The translations under genes and the position numbers were made by a program. A stretch of 64,000 nt of DNA from assembly GCA_029204225.1 (NCBI GenBank), contig CM055100.1, positions 58,214,236 through 58,278,235 on the forward strand. The letters are read 5' to 3'. Below are positions 31,904 through 42,855 of this stretch, piece by piece. This DNA is from Diphasiastrum complanatum. Its lineage: Eukaryota > Streptophyta > Lycopodiopsida > Lycopodiales > Lycopodiaceae. The notes under the pieces were generated by a model. The model saw only the letters and a program-made list of their open reading frames with translations, made no database searches and was not told where the DNA came from. How positions within the stretch are numbered: position 1 is the first letter of the stretch; every line of letters begins with the position of its first letter.

Positions 31904-32420
31904 AACTCTGGTTAACCCTGTTAACCATGATTTGACAATGCATATACATTAATGGTACATCGATTTTCTCATCTCAACCATCTGTCATATTCATTTTCAA
32001 TATTTTTGGGTCTCTTTGGATAGTGATGAGCTGGAAGGGTAGGCCTCATCAACCAATAGCATTTCCACATGCTGCCCGACAAAATAGCAATATATTTTAA
32101 AAGTTTTTATTGTATTTATATTTGGAAAATTCTACGTTACGTAGAACCCCGATTTCAAGATTTCAATTGGTCCGCATGGCAACAAAAAAAATAAAAAAAC
32201 ATTTTTTTCAAAGGCCCTCTCCGGACTCTAAGTTTATCTAATGCATGTGCTCTTTCATCTAAATCAGTTGTTGTGACTTAAAATCTCATGGAAATATGCT
32301 ATGGAATTATAAACATATGATGATTATTATTGTGTGTCATAAAATATGTATTATGTTTGATATTAAAGGATGAAATATGAATTCTCGAATGAAATATTAT
32401 GGAGAATTCATAAAATATTA
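31904..32420. other. Interval without a recognisable gene
   Basis: AT-rich sequence with no motif-bearing frame. Confidence 0.5.
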
Positions 32421-32421
32421 C

Positions 32422-33868
32422 CACAAACAACTATTCAACTTGGAAGGTGAGAATGGAGTCTCTCCTTGAGATGAATGAGTTGATGTACATTGTTGTAGGT
32501 GTGGAGGAGAGACCTTTGGCACTTCAAGAACAATTGAGGTATGATAGGAGAGCAAAGAAAGCTTTTCATGTGACTAATGAACTTCTCAAGGAAGTTGGTA
32601 AGTGCACTACATCTAGTGAGGCTTGGGAATCTTTAAAGAAGATTTATGAGTCCAAGTCTATATCAAGGGTCCTAACCCTTGGGAGGAAAATCTTTCAAAG
32701 TTTGCAAAAGAAGGATGCTCATGCATTTGTTTTGAGGGTTAAAGCATTCAAAGATGAGTTAGCATGTATTGATGAAATTATTAAGGAGATAGAACTTGTT
32801 CAAGCAGTTCTTAATGGCTTGTTGGATGATCATGCTAATCTTGTTCAAAGTTTTGCTATTCAAAAGACATTTTCAAGTATGGAGGACTTGAAAGAAATCT
32901 TGGTGAATGAGGAGTTTAGGATTCTATCAAGAGGAGGATCTGCTTCCATATCTCAAGTTGGAGAGGCTATGTTCTCAAAGGGCAAGTTCAAGGGCAAGAG
33001 CAAAGGCAAGTGGTGTAAAGGATACTACCTATGCTCATGTTCCAAAAGACGCAAGAAAGAAATTAGTTGAGCATTCAATCAAAACTATCTTTGTTGGTTA
33101 TTCTTCTTCAAATGGCATGTATCGACTATGCAATATTATGAATTATAACATTTTTACTAGCAGGGATATGACTTTTATTGAAGATCAGTTCATTGATCTG
33201 AAGGGGAATAACTAGATTTAGTCTACCGACTCTACCCCGAAAACTAATCTATATCAAAATACCATAATCCATTGGTTTGTCATTGGAAAAATGCAAAAAG
33301 TGTGTTGAGGTACATCTTGGCCACCAAGAAATTTGGCATTTTATGTGATGGATCTAATCTTGCCTTGAGGGCATATTCGGATGCTGATTTTGTAGGTGAT
33401 AAAGTGGATAGGAGGTCCACAAGTGCTTTTTTAACTTTCTTTGCAATGGCATAGTGTCTTGGCTTTCCAAAAAGCAAGATACTATTTCTCTATTTTCAAC
33501 TGAGTCAGAATACAAGGCACTAACATCAACAACAAAGGAGATCTTATGGTTGAAGAGGCTTTTGGTGGAGTTGCAAGTCATGGAGGCTGAGGAGCAGCCA
33601 ATAATATATTGTGACAACCAATCAAGCCAAGCATTAGCAACCAATCCCACATTCCATGCAAGGAGCAAGCACATAGAGATTGCTCACCATTTTGTGAGGA
33701 AAAAGGTTCAAGCAAAGGAGATCAAGCTACATCATGTGTCTTCTTCGGATTGCCTTGCTGATCAACTCACTAAAGCCTTGCCAAAGGCTTCATTTATCAA
33801 GTTAAGATTAGCTTTAGGAGTTGTAGATAGATGTACTATAGGTGTATCATGTAAAAATTGAGGAGGAG
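32422..33868 (+). pseudogene. Copia gag-pol remnant with large internal deletions
   Basis: The first part encodes gag closely related to that of B (NNYSTWKVRMESLLEMNELM onward) up to the basic KGKFKGKSKGKW tract just before the zinc knuckle. At about 33023 it jumps to an integrase C-terminus of a different look (AHVPKDARKKLVEHS, TIFVGYSSSNGMYRL). After a stop and about 60 bp it resumes at the RT/RNase H junction (NAKSVLRYILATKKFG, AYSDADFVGDKVDRRS). It then continues, with one frame change, through SWLSKKQDTISLFSTE and YCDNQSSQALATNP to a stop at 33859. Protease, integrase core and RT are missing. The end (AAAATTGAGGAGGAG) is the polypurine tract. Confidence 0.88.
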
Positions 33869-34610
33869 TGTTAGAATTTAGCAATTTTCACATGGTTTTT
33901 TTATTTATTTTGACATCTATGTGGATCCACACGTGTGAGGACCTGTCCACACATGTGAAATGGCACTTGTAATATTCAGATCCATTTTGAATAGCTTTCA
34001 TTTGAGTCAAAATATGACATCTCCTAAATTATAGGAGTTAGGTCCTAGATTGTAGAAATCTAGAAGGTCAACATAAAGACCACCAACGGATGATGTGGCA
34101 AATTTGATAGATCTTATCCAAAGTGGATATAGATAAGTACAATGAGCTGTCCCACACATGCTGGATGCAAAAAATCTTATTAAAAACAATCATCATCTTT
34201 TTTTACTTTTTTGGCAACTTGCTAGTAATGGCTTTACACCATGAAATACCCCTTCCTCCATGATGGATCCATTGTGAACCTAATGATGAGAAACATTGGT
34301 TTGTGAAGCAATCTTGGTGTTTTGACTCTCTTAAGCACTTTCTTTGTGGATGAATGCTTCATAAATTATAAGTAAACTATTTCTCTATTATCAGGCCGTA
34401 CAGTAGCTGTATTTACACACATGTGAAGCCGTGGATCATCATTTCTTGATTGTTCTTGCTTGGAATCACAAAGATTGTCAAGTAGAAGCTAGATTTAGAA
34501 GTTAGTCTTGATATAGATCAAGATCCCAAGCTACTAATCACTCTTTGTCATCATATGTAGATCAAATTCAGTCCTTAAACTCTGAAATTTGATAAAGGTT
34601 AGTATATAAA
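33869..34610 (+). repeat. 3' LTR of the deleted Copia (approximate end)
   Basis: It starts TGTTAGAATTTAGC after the polypurine tract and contains the two-box arrangement CCACACGTGTGAGG (about 33928) and CCACACATGTGAAA (about 33947), plus ACACATGTGAAG near 34420. The right end is uncertain and lies before Gypsy coding sequence at 34620. Confidence 0.6.
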
Positions 34611-34619
34611 ATTGTTACC

Positions 34620-35470
34620 GATCCAAGGTGGACAAAAGAACGGATTAAAGCCTTTGAAGACCTCAAACAGGCTTTAGTCACCACACCAATTCCTCATGTG
34701 CCTGATTATAATAAGGAGTTCCATGTACATACAAACGCTAGTAAGTATGCCATTGGTGTTGTTTTAATGCAACCAAGAAAATTCAAAAAGGATTTTTCAA
34801 TCCATTTCCTAAGCTATTAGCTGGTTCCAGCTGAGGTTAATTATTCCACTACGGACAGAGAAGCATTAGCAATGGTCTATGTTGTTCAACAATTTCATCA
34901 TTATTTGCTAGGCTAGCTTTTGTCTTTTATACCGACCATCATGCTCTTTATATCAACTAAATAAACTATACAAAATAGGACAAATTGCACGATGGTTGTT
35001 GATACTTCTAAAATTCAACTTTCAAGTAAATATTCGAAAAGGATCACAACATTTCTTGGTTGATCATCTTTCATGATTACCCAATGTTGAGGCATCTGAT
35101 GAGCCAATCAATGATGAGCTACCAGATGCGTGTCTATTTTATATAGATGTGACACCTTTATGGGCCGATGATATCACTAGATATCTAGCTAGTGGGGAGA
35201 TAGATCCTCAGTTCACAAAATCGCAAAAAATAAAACTCATTATGAAATCTTTGCCATATCATCTGATGGCAAGATAACTATATAAGTTAGGTGTTGATAG
35301 TAGTACAGGTCGTTGTTGTGCACATGAATTTGAAGTTCGATAGATCATTGCCTTGACACACGAAGGTATTGGGGGTGGACATTTCTCTTCCAATGCTACT
35401 GCTAGGGCAATCCTTCTGGTAGGATTTTCGTGCCCAGCCCTATTCAAAGACACCCATGCTTATAAATTCT
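34620..35470 (+). pseudogene. Ty3/Gypsy RNase H and integrase N-terminus fragment
   Basis: Frames with many stops read RWTKERIKAFEDLKQALVTT, KEFHVHTNASKYAIGVVLMQ (the usual catalytic TDAS of RNase H is TNAS), and VNYSTTDREALAMVYVV. They continue into an integrase zinc-binding region (THEGIGGGHFSSNATA). It parallels 48120-48960 of the larger Gypsy element but is more decayed. It lies immediately 5' of that element's LTR, so it is probably an older copy that served as an insertion site. Confidence 0.8.
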
Positions 35471-35691
35471 ATCAAGTAACCATTGTTAGTCTGGATGGGG
35501 ACTTCTCTTAGAAATTTGGTGAGATACAACTGGAAAGCATGGATATGCTCAAGAGTATGGACAACAGTGCATGACATACCTTATGCTGTAAGGGTCACTT
35601 GGGTCGGTATAGCATGGATTTGCTCTGATACCAGCACATGTGTTCACACCAGGTCTTTTGGCTCAATAAAACTCCGAACGGTTTAAACTTT
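35471..35691. other. Short flank between Gypsy fragment and Gypsy LTR
   Basis: No recognisable coding sequence. Five bases before the LTR are ACTTT, but the matching duplication cannot be tested because the 3' LTR is truncated. Confidence 0.4.
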
Positions 35692-36462
35692 TGTTGGGGG
35701 TATTCCCAACAAAGTGTAAATAAATAAAATCCTCCAATAAAATGTGTTGCGAGGGCATGACATCCTGCGTGTATAAGCCCGTGGCCCAATGAACACACAA
35801 TTTGACTTGGGCCTTGTAATTAAAATAAAACTAGAGGCCCAATGTCATTTTTAAACTTAGAAATCACTTTTTAGAGTTGGGTCCAAATTGGGACTCATTT
35901 CTAATGTACTTTTGGTGGACCCTTGGATCAAGTTGGGTCCAAGATGAATGGTTAGGATCATTGTGAATATTAGCCAATAAGATTGAGGGGCAAGGGCCTT
36001 CCCCATTTTATAAAAAGACACCATTTGTACACTATTTCCATACTTAATGAGAAGGAGGAAACTCCACCATTTTTGGAAGAGAAGCATTCTCATTTGCTAT
36101 TCACTACTTGCTATTGCTCTTGGTTGTGTTTTCTATTGCTTTCTATTTCCATGTGTATTGTTTGCCATAGTGAATGTTTTTCCATTAGCAAGCATAAGGA
36201 GAATTTGAGCTAACCTTCACCCTCACTCTCTTTCTCTCTCTTTCTCTTCTCTTCTCAATCTCTTCTTCTCCATTCCTTCCCTTCAACCAAACTATGATGA
36301 ATGTTAGTGTAGAGGAGTAGAGTTAAAGAGGAGTAGTATAGTGGTGAGTAGAGTTAAGGAAATTAACTAAAAGTAGCATCTATGCATAGTTAGACACCTA
36401 TCCAGTGATCTAACCTTTGTTGACAGGCGGAAGGGCTATACTACGAGAGATCTTCGACCCCA
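35692..36462 (+). repeat. 5' LTR of the Gypsy element
   Basis: It starts TGTTGGGGGTATTCCCAAC, where GTTGGG...CCCAAC can pair, and ends CGACCCCA just before the primer site. The first 29 bases after TGT recur at 53788-53816. A CT-rich run lies near 36222-36275. Confidence 0.8.
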
Positions 36463-36465
36463 AAG

Positions 36466-36485
36466 TGGCGCCGTTGCCGGGGATA
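36466..36485 (+). other. Primer-binding site of the Gypsy element (tRNA-Asp)
   Basis: TGGCGCCGTTGCCGGGGAT is complementary to the 3' end of plant tRNA-Asp including its CCA tail. This primer is typical of Athila/Tat-type Gypsy elements. Confidence 0.9.
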
Positions 36486-36835
36486 GGTCTCCACTAACTA
36501 GTTTACTTGCATTATAGCTATTTTCTTGCTTTTTAGAGTAGTTTAGGTAGATTTTTGGGAGTTTAAAGTTAGTTTTCAGTATTTTTTTTTTGTGTTTGGA
36601 TTGTTCACAGCTAGCGGAGGAGGTGTGAGAGGGTAGAGGAGGCCCTGAACAACCTCTAAGGTCTTGAAACCCAAACCAATCATCCAAAAAAGACTCAAAA
36701 AACACACTAATCTGCATTTTGGAGAGAAAAAGAGCCAAAAAAACTCATCATATTTTTATATCTCCAGAATCAGTGGGAATTAACCCATGCATGACTGGCA
36801 GCAGCCCCAAGGTACTGTCCCAGGCCAGCATAGAA

Positions 36836-37620
36836 GCCTGCGAGAGTTAGTTCCAAGTAGATTGTAAAAATCAGAGAATAATCTTAAAAATTCAAAAAAC
36901 CTTTGAAAAAATCCAAAAAAATTCAAATCTTTATAAGAACTCTCGCAGAGCCCTCTGAAGTTCCATCTTAGTGAGACCAGGATACAGAGAAGCTTGCGAG
37001 AGCTAGTTTGATGATTAAGTTCTTGTGCAAGAGCTCCCAGTGAAAAAAAGACGGTAAAGTACCAGTGAACCCTCGCAAACAGTGAAATTTTCAGTTCCAG
37101 TGGTCAAGAACTCTCGCAGAGGATTCTGAAGTTCCATCCCAGTGAGACCAGGACACAGAAGAGCTTGGGAGAGTTAGTTTGATTCCAGTGAGCAAAAAAT
37201 TGGATTTAAGTGCAAAAAATTGCTAAAAAGTGAAGATCTAACAAATCCTTCTAGTAAGAACTCTCACAGACCCTTTCAATCAATTTAGAATGTCAAATTA
37301 CATTAGTAATGAAGCCTGCGAGAGTTAATATGAAGATTTGGTGAAGATCAAGCACAAAAAGTGATTTTGAACCCTCGCAGACAGTGAAATTTTCACTTCT
37401 TGCTAGAGTTAACTCTCACAGAGAATTCTATAGTGAGATCTGACCCAGATCCAGCTACTGTGAAGCTTGTGAGAGTTAATTCCCAAATATATGAAAGATA
37501 TCAAGTTTTTTACCAACAAAAAAAAAAATAGCTAAAGAACCCTCGCACAAGATAACCTTCACAGACCAGATCAGTGGAAATATCTGCATCAGATCCAGCT
37601 ATTGTCAAAATCTCAGATCA
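36836..37620 (+). repeat. Leader array of five units with complementary motifs
   Basis: Units begin with a GC(C/T)TGCGAGAGTTAGTT-like word at 36836, 36992, 37163, 37314 and 37465 (spacing 156, 171, 151, 151). Most units also contain the complementary word AACTCTCGCAGA or GAACCCTCGCAGA. The first two units share GAAGTTCCATC(T/C)(T/C)AGTGAGACCAGGA. The direct and inverted words could pair within the RNA. Confidence 0.8.
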
Positions 37621-37845
37621 ATCAGTGCAAGGAGTAAAAAGTTATCAAGTCAAAACCATCATAAAAGGACTAAAATTCATTCCGGCCTATCAAATCGATC
37701 AGATCCTTGAAGATTCAGACTGCATCCTACTGTATAAACAAGATCCAATCACTTTGAAACCCATTATCGGATGAATTTGAGATCGGGACGATCAATAGCA
37801 TGAAGGATAGCAAATCAGACACCACACCTTCCCAGATTAGCAGCT

Positions 37846-38646
37846 ATGCAACAAGAGGCAGAACCGGAACCAGCACCAATGGATCCAATGGGCCAACCCA
37901 TACCTGTCTCACCCTTGCATGCAGTTCGGAGAGTACCACAGATGGAGACACCAAAATACGATAGATCATCAGATCTCATCCGATTCCTCCAGATCTATGA
38001 GCAAGCTTGTGAAATCTACGACGCGCGGGCACCTGCAGAGAAGCTGATGCTATTTTCTATGTCCTTGCTTGCAGTGGCTCAGGATTGGTTTTTCAACCTG
38101 TCAGAGGAAGAGAAATCCACCTGGGAAGCGGTTAAAGCGGCTCCCATTACGTGCTTTAAACCAAGAAAGTTTCTGGAAGACCTGTTTCTCCTGCTAAGCA
38201 AAGTCAAGATGAGAAAATGAGAAAGGGTCTAGGACTATATTCAACGGGTCAAACATCTACGATCCGAGTGCAGTGCAGCCCTGACTCCCAATCATGCGAT
38301 GATCATGTGGTTCCTAGCCGGATTACCACGAAGCATCAGAAGAGAACTGAAACGACGGGAGCAGTACGCTACTCTGCAAGAAGCTATGGAAGATGCCATC
38401 AGAGAAGAGGATGAGGGATCTGACGACGAATATCCTTCCACCCACACTCCTACTCCCTCGATCACATCATCATCATTAAATGCATCCGCTCTATCCACAG
38501 AACTGCTGTTGGAGCAAATGACAAAATTACACAAACAGCAGATGGAACAACTTACGACGCAGTTTGACCAGAAATTAAAGGCCTTACAAGGAACTGTAGC
38601 AGTAACTCCACATCAACAAGAACCAAACCAGCTGCAGTATCCTTGA
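37846..38646 (+). pseudogene. Gypsy gag, first copy
   Basis: The frame opens at an ATG (37846) and reads HAVRRVPQMETPKYDRSSDL, then LMLFSMSLLAVAQDWFFNLS and EEEKSTWEAVKAA, a retrotransposon gag capsid fold by similarity. It is broken by TGA (38218-38220) and TAG (38230-38232). It resumes with DYIQRVKHLRSECSAAL, FLAGLPRSIRRELKRREQYA, an acidic Ser/Thr/Pro linker and a coiled-coil-like LLLEQMTKLHKQQMEQLTTQ. The TAG is one C-to-T change from CAG. A second copy at 53817-54538 has the same two stops. Confidence 0.85.
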
Positions 38647-41092
38647 CGAGAAAATGTATGGTGTTCAGTATGTACGCAAAACCATACAGCGAACGAGTGT
38701 CTAGTCCTAAAGCAAAATCTGAGACTGACACATAGATTCTGCCATCTATGCAATGCAACATCGCACGATACGACATTTTGCCTGTTTAGTCCCATTCATC
38801 TGTTTGTTTATCATCAATTTACTGTTCTTCTGAGAAATTCCCAGTTTTTTATAGTCTTACCGAAGCAGCTGATAGATCATTGCAAGTGTCTTGTGGAGAC
38901 CAACTACCACCTATATTAGTTGTTCAATCGAAAAAGACCTACAAAAGCAGGCGAAGCAACTAGAAGAAATAAAAAGAAAGATGTTTAACATAAGAGAAGT
39001 CCTTATCAGACTTCTTATCCTTATCATCAAGGGGCACCTAATGTGGCACCAAGGTATGACACACCCAATCAACCACAACGCATGGCCTTACCTGCTCCAC
39101 CAAGACCAATCAATCAACAAGTGGCCCATGTAAACCTGACAGTAGCGGAACAAGAAATGCAAATGCCACCTCAACCTAAGCAGCAGCAGTGGTATGGACC
39201 AGATGAACCATTTATGGATCCTGCCATATAAGAATATGTTTCGGCCTATGCAGCTCAAACTCAACGTCAAGGTGGAAGTAATTACGACTGCTACGGATGC
39301 GGTGAGGGACACAGAATTGCAGAATGTCCCTACAAGGGACAATATACAACCTCCTGGTAGGATTGCGGTTATGGACACTATTTCAAGAATTGTCCATTTA
39401 AACTTGGAACTAGTGCACCTCCTAACCTCATTGCCATACAACAATCAGCAGTTCCAGCGAGGATGCCATCAAAAGGTTGACACGACCACGCTCCTGTGTT
39501 AGTTGTTACGCGAGCACAGAAGAGGAAGGAAGTGGCTCCCTCACCACCACTATCGGTCACTGACGACCAACCCTCAACTTTAGCGCCATATCTAAATGTA
39601 AGGGAAGAGAGAAGACAATACCAGAAAATAAGACACTGGGTGCTTTTAAGAGGAGAAAAAAGAGCAAGAACGAAACAATCCCATAGAACCTCCAGTCGGT
39701 GTCGAACGAGAACCGCAAATGGGCTCACCACTGCGCACTGATCAAAATGATTGGTTTCACCAACATGAACCACCTTTTCACATGGTGGAGCCTGAGGGAC
39801 CACGCACTGAAAGGCTCACACTCTTGTTGTCAAGCCATGTTAGTTTACCACTCTTAGAACTATTGCGGATTGCACCACAAGCGAAAAGCCTTTTAGCGGG
39901 ATGGGCCAACGCGGATGAGGAGCCAGTAGCGCCTGAGCCCATCTATTGTGCGGGCTATGATGAAACAAGTAACGTCCTCCAGATTGGAGCAGCATGGGAA
40001 AGTGAGGAACACAATATCACTTTGCCAATCAAACACAAGAGATACGAGGACGAGGCGACAGTGGTAGATGGAAGATCGAGTGTCAATCTGATCTCCACTA
40101 CTTTGTACAAAAAATGGGAATTACAAGGATTGAAGCCAGCCAGATTCGCCATCAAGCTAGCAGATCAATCCTGTGTGAAACCAAAAGGTTTAGTTGCTGA
40201 TATTCCGTAAACATAGTAGGCATGCAGTATGTGATTACTTTTGTGGTCATGGATATACCTGAATCTCCATCTGCATACCGTGTTTTACTGGGAGGACCAT
40301 GGTTGAGATATGTCCAAGTAGTACACAACTGGGGTACAGGAAAACTCACTTTCGAGAATAGAGAACAGGTTGTAAAGGTAGATCCAACCACATGGGCGGT
40401 GAAACCTATTGCACCCAAAGCTGATGACGGATCATCCACGATAGATCATACGATTGACCACCCAAGGCCAGCCAGGAGGTCACTATCATTCAGAGACGGA
40501 TGTCATATATGGACGGATGCATTAGCAACTATTGGCTGCCAGACATGTCAATATGAATCAGATCTAGAACCAAATACATCTTCACCCAAATGTTACACTA
40601 TGGACACACCAATCACATTTGGGGTGAATATGATAAACGTAGCATGGTTGTCAACAGAGCCGATTGAAAATCCAATGGACGATGATCTAGTCCCTTGGCA
40701 ACATGCTCTAACTTATAATAAGGAGATTGAGCTGACTGATGAACAAGTCCTACACCACATGGACCTTGATTGTTACGGAACCTACAGCTCAACCACCACA
40801 AAGGTCTGCTATGGCGAAAGTCTCAAGGATCGATCCACCCAAGGCACCTGCGAATAAGAAGAATCGATTGAAGCAACGCTACAACCAGGTGATCCGATGG
40901 AGTGACCTACCCGAAGAGGCAATTGCTATAGTAGATGTTGATATTCACAACCATGAGGCGAATGTCATAGTAGTCCTGAAGAAAGACAACAAGGATGAAC
41001 CCACCAAAATGACAAAAAAGAGCAAACAGAAGGTGTTGGATTCCTTGAAGTCAATCAAGTTGGACTCAAATACAACGTCATCTTCTACATAG
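38647..41092 (+). pseudogene. Gypsy nucleocapsid knuckles, protease and spacer
   Basis: Several frames are needed. Knuckle-like CSVCTQNHTANEC and CHLCNATSHDTTFC lie near 38660-38780. A classic knuckle CYGCGEGHRIAEC lies near 39290-39330, followed after a stop by CGYGHYFKNC. The protease region is near 39950-40370: VVDGRSSVNLISTTLYKKW (the active-site D[T/S]G is DGR here), IKLADQSCVKPKGLV and, after a stop, YRVLLGGPWLRYVQVVHNWG. A basic spacer frame runs to 41092. The altered active site and stops make it inactive. Confidence 0.75.
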
Positions 41093-41328
41093 GTGACAAA
41101 ATAAAAAATGACAAGTCGAGCCAAGATCAATATGCTGAAAGAGGAATCTCGACGAGCTCCAGTTCACCAGATGCCTGATACTTTCAAGAATTATACATTG
41201 GACGACGTGGTAATCATGATGCCACAAGCCCAACGAGAACCTGATCAAAGTCAGACACCAGCAGAACAAGTCTTCAAGGGACCTACGCAAGATTCATTGG
41301 CTGTGTTCGCGCAGATCCTTTTTAGGGA

Positions 41329-41348
41329 CCCTAAACCCTAAACCCTAA
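41329..41348. repeat. Interstitial telomere-like CCCTAAA heptamers
   Basis: Nearly three CCCTAAA units (plant telomere repeat) lie between the protease spacer and RT, preceded by TTTAGGG at 41321-41327. Two extra heptamers (14 bp) shift the frame relative to the RT coding that follows. Confidence 0.85.
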
Positions 41349-42202
41349 GCCCACGCAGTTCAAGAGACTACGATCCTTGTTGGTGGAATATAAAGACTGT
41401 TTTTTCTGGAGCTATAGTGATCTAAAGGGCATTCTGCCAACAGTAGTCCAACAAACCATACCTTTGGTGGACGGAGCAATCCCCAAGGTAAGTCGTTACT
41501 ACCGTTGCAACCCGAATTATACAAAACTGATCAAGCAAGAGTTGCAAAAACTTATGGATGCAGATTTCATTTATGAAATCGAACACACGGAATGGGTATC
41601 GCCGATAATTATAGTATCCAAGAAGAATGGCAAAATGCGTATCTGTGTGAATTTGAAGGCGCTTAATGCAGTCACCAAAAAAAACCATTTTCCTTTACCA
41701 TTTACGAAAAGTGTCATCGATAGAGTAGCTGGCGACGAAGCCTACAATTTTCTGGATGGTTTCAGCGGCTACAACCAGGTGAAAATAGCCCTCAGGACCA
41801 GCACAAGACAACATTTGCCACGGAATGGAGAACCTATGCCTATAAAGTAATGCCATTTGGACTTTGCAATGCCCCAAGCACTTTCCAGCGAGTCATGCAG
41901 GTTGCATTCAAAGATTATTTGCAAAAAATTTTGAGAATTTTCTTGGACAATCTGTGCGTTCATGGACCAAATTCAGAACACTTATTTAATTTGGAGAAGG
42001 TGTTTCAAAAATGCCGCAAATACTAGATCTCCTTGAATCCAAAAAAATTTCAATTTTGGGTAACACATGGCTTGATACTCGGCCATATAGTGTCAAGACA
42101 CGGGATCGCCATAGATCTATCAAAGATCAGGATCATTGTTGATCTACCAGCACCGGGGACGATCCGCGAGGTCTACATTTTCATGGATCATGCTAAATAT
42201 TA
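41349..42202 (+). pseudogene. Gypsy reverse transcriptase, interrupted by B2
   Basis: Blocks in order are LLVEYKDCFFWSYSDLKGI, WVSPIIIVSKKNGKMRICVN, KKNHFPLPFTKSVIDRVAGD, FLDGFSGYNQVKIA, then after a frameshift near 41790 YKVMPFGLCNAPSTFQRVM and IFLDNLCVHG. The usual (Y/F)xDD box reads FLDN, the second Asp being Asn (codon AAT at 41949-41951, one G-to-A change). A TAG follows at 42024-42026. The frame HGLILGHIVSRHGIAID continues to 42202, where B2 is inserted. Reading continues exactly (HAKYY then RIFILDF) at 48069. Confidence 0.9.
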
Positions 42203-42855
42203 TGTGAAAAACTCAGATCCAAAAGATGCTAAAGTTTCATAAAGATCTTGGCCATGGAAGTTATGCACATCTAGATTGAAAAAATGATAGAAATTGTGAT
42301 GTTAAGCATACTAAACATCAACTAAACATCAAGATCTGATCATAAGCTTCCACAAACAGAAACTTGCTGTCCCTGTCCGTACTTCAGAGCCTACAACCTG
42401 CATTTCACACGTGTGAAGCCATAGCAACAAAGAAATCACAATTCTAGTGGCTAGAATGCAAGATATGAACAAAAAAGTGAGAGAGAAGAAGATGGATCTT
42501 CAAAGAGCATAACATTCATTCAATAGAATGAAAATGAGATGTGTACATACTCGTGGAGATGGCTATTTATAGCAGCCATAGTGCCTCTTGGCCACTTGTC
42601 TTATGATAGGCTAAAATTGGGGTCCAATAGGATTCACCCATCTACCTAGAAATTTGGTCAAATAGGAATGCACCAAATTATGAGCCAATAGAAGAGCTCC
42701 ACACTCGACCTCCTCTAATTAATGTGACCTCAAAAGTAGTGTACACATACTTTGGGCCTCTACATACATGTATGAACCTATCTCTAACTTTTATTTGGCC
42801 ATAGGCCTACAAAATCTCAAGTTAGGAAAATACTACTAGTTGACAATTTTTCACA
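42203..42855 (-). repeat. 3' LTR of Copia B2 (left end)
   Basis: It is 653 bp, from TGTGAAAAACTC to TTTTTCACA, with the polypurine-tract complement adjoining inward. The G-box palindrome is at 42404-42417. Confidence 0.96.

Noticed and set aside
36222-36275. CT-rich run as a third microsatellite
   Set aside because: It is short and interrupted, within a Gypsy LTR, and is more likely the usual pyrimidine-rich promoter or leader sequence.
36836-37620. CRISPR-like array in the Gypsy leader
   Set aside because: The unit length (151-171 bp), diverged units and eukaryotic retroelement context exclude a CRISPR array.
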